A DNA stretch of 64,000 nucleotides from Cordilura impudica (Eukaryota > Arthropoda > Insecta > Diptera > Scathophagidae). The stretch covers positions 190,401,253-190,465,252 of the forward strand of contig OY821519.1 in the NCBI GenBank assembly GCA_963682025.1, given 5' to 3'. Below, piece after piece: positions 57,523 through 64,000 of the stretch. Position 1 is the stretch's first letter; each line of letters begins with the position of its first letter. The translations under genes were made by a program, and so were the position numbers. The notes under the pieces were generated by a model, which saw nothing but the letters and a program-made list of their open reading frames with translations, ran no database searches and had not been told where the DNA came from.

Positions 57523-59033
57523 CCTCCCCCCTTAGTATGGAGCGATGGCCAAAAGTATTGACGGTCAGGAGCGATTACATTTGGAGTGGGAATTTCATTT
57601 ATAGCGATTTTAGTCTTCCGCTTGGTTATGAAGATGATAATTGTTACAACAATTATTGCAATTAAGAGGCCGTAGTTTACGTGTCTGTGTAGTTCTGTAT
57701 TATTCGATAAGACTTCAATGGCTAGTTTATTTTTAAAATGGTACTCCTTAAGTTTGGGTATACTCAAGCTTTCTATTGTGGACAGAGGTTTTATGTTTGC
57801 TTGTGCGGATGGGTTTAGAATAAATTCGTCCCAATATATGTTTGGGTTATCTCTGTAGGTAATTTCGTTGATGATAAGATTACAGTTTTTGAAATGTAAT
57901 AATAAGTTTCCTTCAATAATATGTCTCTTTGAGTCGCATGATGTCTTCATTTCTGTTGCTGGTAAATTTCGTATTAACAAAAGTCCTTTTTCTGGTTGTG
58001 AGACTTTTGTTATCTGGCCTAAATCGTTGAGTTTACAGTTGGCTTCCAGGTTATTTATGATTTTTCCAAAGCATGAGGATTTTTCTATTGTTTCTTGTTG
58101 AGAACTTTCTTTGCAGTAATACAAGTTTTCAATTTTTTTGCATAAATTGTCGAAATATTGAATTTTCTCATTGTTATAAATTATATATGGTTGTATTATT
58201 ATTTCTTTTGTTTTATTAATTGGAATGGGGATTGTGTGGGTGATTATATATTGATCATGAGGGATATGAGGAATAAGAATATTGAAAATGATATTTGTGT
58301 TATTGTAGTAAGCTTGTAACTCTAGGAGTTCATACAAATGTTCTATTGTATCGACTTTAATAGATTGGTTTCTCAGATTGTTTTCGATTTCTTTTAGTTC
58401 TTCCATATTTAAAATCATTTTTGGTATAATTTTAAGTCTGGATAAGATCATTGCTTCGGAAATACTTGCAATATGATTTGACAATAAATCGATATGATAA
58501 TTGATCTGATTTAGGTATTGAATATCGTTAATAAGTTTGGAATTGGAGAGAATGCTGTTTTGTGAGTGTTGTAATGCCCGAACTATAATATCTTGTTCCC
58601 TATTTATATGATTTGTAATGTTTTCCATTCTTTCAATAATTTTGGTGTTGAGTATACTTTGTTTACTCGTTTCGGTTTGTACATTCAATGTCAAGTTATA
58701 TATGACTTCATTAATGCGAGAAGCATCATTGCTGTCCATATTTCCTGTAATGAATTTTATTGCTGATCCTATACCATTAAATAATCCTCTTTTGTTCCGA
58801 TATCTAGGTGTAATTGAATTCAATTTATTCTTGAGATCTGTTAGCTTATATTTTGTCATTTCAAGGGAACCTTTGTTGTAATAAGAACGTGTGAAATGTT
58901 TTAATGATTCTTCAATTTTCATAACATTGTTACTATATGAATCGAGTTTTATGATATGTATTAGGTTGGTGTAGTCCGTTATTGTTTTGGCTGTTCCTAA
59001 TTTTATTTGCAACAAACCTTGTGTATCGCTCAA
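57411..59033 (-). CDS. errantivirus-type envelope (F-like fusion) protein
   Basis: An open frame of 540 residues. A basic site (RNKR, about residue 80) precedes a hydrophobic segment starting GLFNGIGSAIKF, the layout of F-type proteins, where a cellular protease cuts before a fusion segment. Coiled-coil-like heptads follow (about residues 100-200). Near residues 460-480 a hydrophobic stretch (YGLLIAIIVVTIIIFI) is a membrane anchor, followed by a basic stop and a Thr/Pro-rich tail encoded inside the LTR. The start is probably reached by splicing from the leader, as in other elements of this group; the acceptor was not fixed. No stop or frameshift was seen. Confidence 0.85.
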   Translation of the reverse strand: MSDTQGLLQIKLGTAKTITDYTNLIHIIKLDSYSNNVMKIEESLKHFTRSYYNKGSLEMTKYKLTDLKNKLNSITPRYRNKRGLFNGIGSAIKFITGNMDSNDASRINEVIYNLTLNVQTETSKQSILNTKIIERMENITNHINREQDIIVRALQHSQNSILSNSKLINDIQYLNQINYHIDLLSNHIASISEAMILSRLKIIPKMILNMEELKEIENNLRNQSIKVDTIEHLYELLELQAYYNNTNIIFNILIPHIPHDQYIITHTIPIPINKTKEIIIQPYIIYNNEKIQYFDNLCKKIENLYYCKESSQQETIEKSSCFGKIINNLEANCKLNDLGQITKVSQPEKGLLLIRNLPATEMKTSCDSKRHIIEGNLLLHFKNCNLIINEITYRDNPNIYWDEFILNPSAQANIKPLSTIESLSIPKLKEYHFKNKLAIEVLSNNTELHRHVNYGLLIAIIVVTIIIFITKRKTKIAINEIPTPNVIAPDRQYFWPSLHTKGGGVISPTTVITTTTTEPPIKLLLPTTTTQTPIKPPRSA

Positions 59034-59108
59034 GTTTTGAATGTTCAGTGTTTGTGCACTTATTGTGGTTATAAATCTAAAATGGACATAATATAATTAA
59101 TTTAGTTT

Positions 59109-62100
59109 TCAAAATCGTCTTTTCTTTATTTTAGATTTGTGAAGTTTTTTGTTTTGTGTAGTTAATAGTGTTGCTTTGTTATTTTGTTTTACTTTGTGCC
59201 TAGAAAATCTTGGTGTTAATTTGTTTCTCCTACATTCTTTTCTGTATATATAGTCATTTTCCTCGTAATTTAATGGTTCTTGTCTGTCTGTATTAAGTTT
59301 CTCAATGCGTTTATCCGTGTCGGTTTCTAATTTACTTCTAATAGATTCATAGAGTTGAGTTTGAAACTGATTAATTTTGGAAAGATATTCATGTTCGTTG
59401 TTGAATGTGATCTGATGGTCAAATTTGTAGGTTCTTCCGTAGAAGAGTTCGAAAGGTGTTAGTTTTGTGGAAGAGTGGATTGCATTATTGTACGTTATGA
59501 TTGTCTCTGTTAGAATATCATCGTGGTCCATTTCCAACTTTTTATCTTTAATTTTCTCTACTATTAGTCTGTATGTTTCAGTTAATGTTGAGTGAAGTCT
59601 CTCTACAGGGGCATTACTGCTTGATTGTTGAAAAGATGTAAAATGCAAGTTAATTTGGTATTGTTGGCAAAAATCTTTAAATATGTTTGAATTGAATTCT
59701 GTTCCTTGATCGCAAACAATTTCGTTAGGAATTCCATGCAGACTTAGAAAGTGTTTTAAAGATTTAATTACGCAAAGGCTGTTTCTCGCTGTTAAAGTGT
59801 AAGCGGCAGCAAATTTTGAAAATTTATCTATAATTGTTAAAATGTTTTTCCCGCTAATTGTATAAATGTCTATATGTATTATGTCTAGTGATTTAACAGG
59901 TGTTGGGGGTTTTTCAAATCGAGTTTTTGGAGGGTGTCTGTCATACTTTAATCTTTGGCATGAAACGCAATTATTTATTGTTTGAATTATCTTTGATTTC
60001 ATATACGGAAAATAGTATTCGCGTTTAAGGTGATCATGTGTTTCCTGTATGCCTCTGTGATTGCTGTTCTCATGATAGTCTTGAATGATCTTATCCTGAC
60101 TATCATTTTCCTTTATGTCTTTTACTATTTCAGTGCACCTAACTAATCTGAAAATTTTGCTTTGTGCAAAATGTTTTGCATATACATTCTGAATTATACG
60201 AAAAGATTCATCATCTGTGAGTATTGCGGTGGTTTTGTTGGGGGCAAGATGGTTTTTTAAAATTTCCGTTATAATTTCTTCTGTGTAATTGGGGTATGTA
60301 AAGGTTTTTCTATGTTTGTTTTTGAAAATTACCTCGAGTTTTATACGAGGATTAGAGCTTCCTTTTTTGAATAAAGCCTGCAAATTAAAGTCATTTATTG
60401 GTTTTTCTGAAATGGGTATACCATCATCACAATTTTCTTCTGCTAAGTGAATGGTGCTACCTGACGTGGCTTGATTAGATAGTGCGTCAAATGTATTCAT
60501 ATTTAAAGTTTCCAAAGGGTTAATTTTTATTCGGCTAAGGGCATCTGCGTTTGAATTTAGCTTCCCTTTCTTGTAAATGATTTCGTAGTCATATTCTTCT
60601 AACTTCAACCGCCATCTGACTAATTTTGAATTTGGCTCCTTGAGGCTCATAATCCATGTGAGGGGTTTATGGTCTGTTATAATTCTGAAACGGTGACCGA
60701 ATAAGTATGGTCGAAAGTATTTGGTAGCCCAAACTATGGCTAAGAGTTCTTTCTCTATTGTGGAGTAATTTATTTCCGATGTTGTGAGTGTGCGACTTGC
60801 GTAGCAGATCGGTTTATCGTTTCCGATGGGACCTTGTGACAGGATGGCTCCTATCGCGAAATTACTTGCATCCGTTGTAAGATTGAATGGCTTCGAAAAA
60901 TCTGGGTATTGTAAGATTGGGTCGTTAGTCAGGAGGCTCTTACAAATTTCAAAAGTTCTCTTATATTTGTCATCGACTATAACAGTTTTATCCTTTTTTA
61001 AACATGTTGTAAACGGTTTTGTTATTTTGGCAAAGTCTTTTATAAATTTGCGGTAATAACCTAATAGACCCAAAAATGATTTTATTTCTTTCTGATTTGT
61101 AGGAATTGGAAAATTTTGAATGGCTGATATTTTATCAGGGTTTGGTTTTACACCTTCAGTAGTCACTAAATGACCCAAAAATGCGCACTCTTTGTGCAAG
61201 AATTCTGATTTATCTAGTTGAATTTTGAGGTTGGCTTCTCTAAGGGCTCCAAAAACTTTTCCCAAGTTTTCTGTATGTTCTTGGAGTGAGGTGGAATACA
61301 CAATAATGTCATCTAAATAAACCAAACATATGGTTCCTATCAAATCTCTAAGGACGCAATCCATTACTCTCTGAAATGTAGATGGTGCGTTTTTAAGCCC
61401 GAAAGGCATTCTTACGAACTCGTAGTGCCCACCTTCTACTGTAAATGCAGTCTTAGAAACATCTTTTGGATTCATTTCTATTTGATGAAATCCGCTAGCT
61501 AAATCCAATGTAGTGAAATACATGCATTTACCTAGTTTGTCTAATATTTCATTTATATTTGGTATCGGGTACCTATCCGAGACTGTTTTCTCGTTAAGTT
61601 TCCTATAATCGATAACTAGACGCCATTTTCTCTTCCCGCTAGCGTCCGCTTTTTTTGGGACTATCCATACTGGTGCACTCCAAGGTGAGTAGCTTTCCCG
61701 TATGATACCCTGATTCAACATGTCTGCAATTTGTCTTTGTACCTCCGCTTTATGGACATGGGGGTACCTGTATGACTTGGTATAAATGGGAATGTCATCT
61801 TTCGTAATAATGTCGTGTTTAATTTTATTAGTAAAGGTAAGAGGTTGATTTTCTTGAAGGAAAACATCTTCAAATTCTTTACATAGTTTTGTGATAACTT
61901 TACGTTCCTCTAAATTTAAGTGGTCAATTCTAAGATTTTCCAGCAAATTAGGGTTTTGATATTCAGGAGAATGCTCGAAGTTAATATTGTTAATTTCTCT
62001 GTAGTGTGAATCTGTGATTGGATCTACTTTAATCGGGCTTTCAATTAAAATTATTTTATCTGTATTTGATTTATTGTTCACTTCAACAAAACTGTACCAG

Positions 62101-62672
62101 TTTTTTGCTCTATACATGCCGGGAGAAATAGTTACTTCGGGGTTAATTGTAATAGTAGGGATTAAGAAATCGCCATTTTCTAAATCCACAGGAATCTTAA
62201 TAATAGCTTTTGTTGTCGGTGTTATTAGAAATTTATCTGAGGTTAGGTTTGGTTTAAAGGACAAGGGAATGCAGGAATTCTTCGTGATTAATTGTTTTCT
62301 CTCGAGGTCTATTTTCGCACTCAATTTAGTAAGTATATCGAGTCCAATAAGACCATCAAAGTAGTTGTGAAATTTGAAAACAAAAAATTCTAGGTTTCCG
62401 TTTTCCTTGAATTCTATGAACGAGGGAATATTAACCTTTTTATTCAATTGGTGTTTGTTTAACACGGTAGTTATTATTATTGGTATACATTCTTCCGTAT
62501 TCAATCGTCCAGTGTATTCTGGATTAATAAAAGATGCCGATGCACCCGTATCTATCAGAAAGCGGAGTGGATGTCCAAATGGGGATGAAATGTTTATATA
62601 AGGGAGGTTAGTACCGTGTTTGTTGATATCTAAGTATCCTGTTGAGTTTTGGAGGCATTTAATTGAAAATTT
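59109..62672 (-). CDS. errantivirus-type pol polyprotein (protease, RT, RNase H, integrase)
   Basis: The frame is open from the gag overlap (62672) to 59109. The order is protease (FLIDTGASASF, about 62545), RT (FVRMPFGLKNAPSTFQRVM and catalytic YLDD, about 61320), RNase H (TTDASNFAIGA, then KELLAIVWATKYFRPY) and integrase with its HHCC zinc part (HRGIQETH...CVSC) and a D,D,E triad in HIDIY, CDQGTEF and APVERLH. All catalytic residues that I can check are present. It overlaps gag in the -1 frame, and a slippery AAATTTT (on the - strand, 62672-62666) lies in the overlap, so pol is probably made by a -1 frameshift. An ordinary start codon is not needed. Confidence 0.9.
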   Translation of the reverse strand, partial: KFSIKCLQNSTGYLDINKHGTNLPYINISSPFGHPLRFLIDTGASASFINPEYTGRLNTEECIPIIITTVLNKHQLNKKVNIPSFIEFKENGNLEFFVFKFHNYFDGLIGLDILTKLSAKIDLERKQLITKNSCIPLSFKPNLTSDKFLITPTTKAIIKIPVDLENGDFLIPTITINPEVTISPGMYRAKNWYSFVEVNNKSNTDKIILIESPIKVDPITDSHYREINNINFEHSPEYQNPNLLENLRIDHLNLEERKVITKLCKEFEDVFLQENQPLTFTNKIKHDIITKDDIPIYTKSYRYPHVHKAEVQRQIADMLNQGIIRESYSPWSAPVWIVPKKADASGKRKWRLVIDYRKLNEKTVSDRYPIPNINEILDKLGKCMYFTTLDLASGFHQIEMNPKDVSKTAFTVEGGHYEFVRMPFGLKNAPSTFQRVMDCVLRDLIGTICLVYLDDIIVYSTSLQEHTENLGKVFGALREANLKIQLDKSEFLHKECAFLGHLVTTEGVKPNPDKISAIQNFPIPTNQKEIKSFLGLLGYYRKFIKDFAKITKPFTTCLKKDKTVIVDDKYKRTFEICKSLLTNDPILQYPDFSKPFNLTTDASNFAIGAILSQGPIGNDKPICYASRTLTTSEINYSTIEKELLAIVWATKYFRPYLFGHRFRIITDHKPLTWIMSLKEPNSKLVRWRLKLEEYDYEIIYKKGKLNSNADALSRIKINPLETLNMNTFDALSNQATSGSTIHLAEENCDDGIPISEKPINDFNLQALFKKGSSNPRIKLEVIFKNKHRKTFTYPNYTEEIITEILKNHLAPNKTTAILTDDESFRIIQNVYAKHFAQSKIFRLVRCTEIVKDIKENDSQDKIIQDYHENSNHRGIQETHDHLKREYYFPYMKSKIIQTINNCVSCQRLKYDRHPPKTRFEKPPTPVKSLDIIHIDIYTISGKNILTIIDKFSKFAAAYTLTARNSLCVIKSLKHFLSLHGIPNEIVCDQGTEFNSNIFKDFCQQYQINLHFTSFQQSSSNAPVERLHSTLTETYRLIVEKIKDKKLEMDHDDILTETIITYNNAIHSSTKLTPFELFYGRTYKFDHQITFNNEHEYLSKINQFQTQLYESIRSKLETDTDKRIEKLNTDRQEPLNYEENDYIYRKECRRNKLTPRFSRHKVKQNNKATLLTTQNKKLHKSKIKKRRF

Positions 62673-63895
62673 CCCACGTCTTCAATTTCGTTATAATTGT
62701 CCATATCAGGCACATAGTCTGGGACATTATAGTCCTCAGGGTCGGAATAAGTATTGAAATTTTCAAGGTTGTGATCAATGTGATGGATTTCTCTTGGGAA
62801 TCTTCGTGTTTGTCCACTATTGCTTCTAAGGTGAGTGTAACCTGAGCTAGTGTCCATGGGTTCTGGTGTTTGATAGTTAGTGTTTAATTGTGGTTGTCTG
62901 AAATTGTTAAATTGGTTTTGGTTACTTGTGGCTGTGTGATAGTATGTTTGTCTAGGTGTTGGTGAATTAAAATTGTGTGCTAACTGAGGTCTAGGGAATG
63001 ACTGATTGACTGGTAATTGTGTTTTATTGTAATAAATGGGAGGATTATAATTCATGTTTTGTTGTGGTCTGTAATTATTTGTTAGTTGCGATCTGGGAGT
63101 AAATGGTTTTTGATAGTGAGGGTGTAAATATTGTGGATTATATGTTCTATGGGTTTCTTGCTTCTTTACTAGGTTTCTATTTTCTTGTTTAATATAGAAC
63201 ATGTTTTGTTCAGTAACACAGTATGAAAAAGCTATTGCCAATGTTTCTGGTTTCATAGCCCTAATTGAGGAACCCAATGGTTCCTTAAGACCGGACAGAA
63301 ATGTGTTGAGGCACATTTTGGCAAACAAATCTCGTTTAGCTGCGATTATATTGGGATCTAATTCATGAATCATTAAGTGATTATTTATTGTAGCTTGAAT
63401 TTCTACCACTGAGCTATAAAATTCTTCTAAAGTTTTATTATTTTGTTTCAAGAGATGTAAGTCTCGAATCAATGAGGTCTCATTTCGCTTATCGGAGTAA
63501 TGCAATATAAGATTATTTTTAATACTTTGCCAGCTCAAATCCGTGCTGTACATGTTTAGTATTTCATTTGCTTCTCCTTCGATTTTGTTACGTATGGATC
63601 TTAAGATCATTTTGGCAAAAGGAGTGCCATCGATAGGTGAAAATATCGAAAGTATTTCCTCCACATTGTTTACAAAGTCGAATAACAATCTAGGATTCCC
63701 GTCAAATTTCGGAAGATCCTTGACAGCATCTGGAATTCTTAAAGATTCTAGAATATTTTTTACTGTCGAGGGTGTATTATCTGTGGAATTCATTGTAGTA
63801 TTACTTTGACTATCTTGATTTACACTCATATCAATTTCAGATTCCGGAATAGGAATAAGGGTTCTTGGAATAAAGTAGGGACGAAATTTAGGCAT
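62630..63895 (-). CDS. errantivirus-type gag polyprotein
   Basis: A 421-residue open frame starting MPKFRPYFIPRTLIPIP. A helical capsid-like region (VKDLPKFDGNPRLLFDFVNNV, quoted in part: KDLPKFDGNPRLL) runs to about residue 230 with a FLSGLKEPLGSSIRAM motif close to the major homology region. A long Asn/Gln/Pro/Tyr-rich, basic C-terminal part lacks a zinc knuckle, as in the 17.6/297/ZAM type elements. It ends just past the pol overlap. The first ATG on the mRNA leader is taken as the start. Confidence 0.85.
   Translation of the reverse strand: MPKFRPYFIPRTLIPIPESEIDMSVNQDSQSNTTMNSTDNTPSTVKNILESLRIPDAVKDLPKFDGNPRLLFDFVNNVEEILSIFSPIDGTPFAKMILRSIRNKIEGEANEILNMYSTDLSWQSIKNNLILHYSDKRNETSLIRDLHLLKQNNKTLEEFYSSVVEIQATINNHLMIHELDPNIIAAKRDLFAKMCLNTFLSGLKEPLGSSIRAMKPETLAIAFSYCVTEQNMFYIKQENRNLVKKQETHRTYNPQYLHPHYQKPFTPRSQLTNNYRPQQNMNYNPPIYYNKTQLPVNQSFPRPQLAHNFNSPTPRQTYYHTATSNQNQFNNFRQPQLNTNYQTPEPMDTSSGYTHLRSNSGQTRRFPREIHHIDHNLENFNTYSDPEDYNVPDYVPDMDNYNEIEDVGNFQLNASKTQQDT
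62666..62672 (-). promoter_or_regulatory. candidate -1 ribosomal frameshift site AAATTTT
   Basis: In the gag frame it reads A AAT TTT, which fits the X XXY YYZ rule for -1 slipping. It lies 34 bases before the gag stop, and the pol frame is open from this point. Any RNA structure that helps frameshifting was not assessed. Confidence 0.55.
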
Positions 63896-64000
63896 ATAAA
63901 GTGTTATTTGTATTTAAACAAAGACATATATTTAAAAAGATTTACAGGAGGGTCTCTTGAGAATCGCTGGTCCTTAAAAATATATGAATTTGTTTATTTC

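Larger units (their letters stand above)
57129..64000 (-). mobile_element. gypsy/errantivirus-type LTR element with gag, pol and env (5' LTR outside window)
   Basis: Read on the - strand, the order is gag (63895-62630), pol (to 59109), env (59033-57411) and LTR (57522-57129). The LTR begins AGTTAT and ends ATAACT, and CGCG lies directly beside it, so the target CCCGCGCG suits the alternating purine-pyrimidine targets of insect errantiviruses. A polypurine tract (AAGGGGGGAGG) precedes the LTR. All three frames are long and open, so the copy appears young. Insect elements of this group are mostly inherited through the germ line; some can form particles. Whether it is complete depends on sequence right of 64000. 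Confidence 0.9.

Noticed and set aside
1..64000. tRNA, rRNA, snRNA genes, CRISPR arrays or bacterial operons
   Set aside because: No cloverleaf, conserved rRNA blocks or spaced direct repeats were seen. Exon-intron structure and retroelements show a eukaryotic locus.

Overview
The window is a piece of a calyptrate-type fly genome (higher Diptera; blowfly, house fly or similar). This is inferred from the very AT-rich sequence, the short GT-AG introns, the gene set (a Dally-like glypican, Tim14/Pam18, an SMCO4-like microprotein) and the density of insect transposons. No bacterial features, CRISPR arrays, rRNA genes or tRNA genes were recognised.

Host genes occupy little of the sequence and all lie on the + strand. 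Positions 4191-24560 hold the 3' half of a glypican of the GPC4/6 or Dally-like type. It has five coding exons, two TE-filled introns of 9.5 and 8.3 kb, an acidic Ser-Gly-rich attachment region, a GPI signal and a 3' UTR. Positions 32090-32562 hold a complete three-exon TIMM14/DNAJC19 gene whose first coding exon contributes only the ATG. Positions 35489-35665 hold a 58-residue single-pass membrane protein like SMCO4. A broken ZAD zinc-finger fragment lies at 31455-31646.

The rest is mobile DNA. (1) A non-autonomous Helitron family (A|TC...CTAG|T ends, 3' hairpin) has seven copies, two of them joined head to tail; two separate Pif1-type helicase remnants lie nearby. (2) A second family resembling DINE-1/Helentron elements carries a 20-nt palindrome near one end and a GACG-type microsatellite inside. 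(3) DNA transposon remains include Tc1, mariner, possibly piggyBac, and several MITE or foldback elements with clear inverted repeats; the largest foldback is 1.2 kb. (4) Non-LTR retrotransposons include a 2.2 kb element with an intact reverse-transcriptase ORF and a truncated one ending in a CCTAA tail. (5) Penelope-like pieces carry a GIY-YIG domain and hammerhead-ribozyme-like motifs.

The right third holds two env-bearing LTR elements. A decayed BEL/Pao element (about 45987-53030, + strand) has many stops and an integrase deletion. A gypsy/errantivirus-type element (57129 to the window end, - strand) has three long open frames for Gag, Pol and Env, a 394-bp LTR, a polypurine tract and a candidate -1 slippery site; its 5' LTR lies outside the window. 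Between them lies a broken copy of a protein family marked by a SEEQGERFHQD motif, interrupted by Penelope-like DNA and a MITE. This family is the best candidate here for something poorly described.

All calls come from reading the sequence. No database search was run, and family names rest on remembered motifs.
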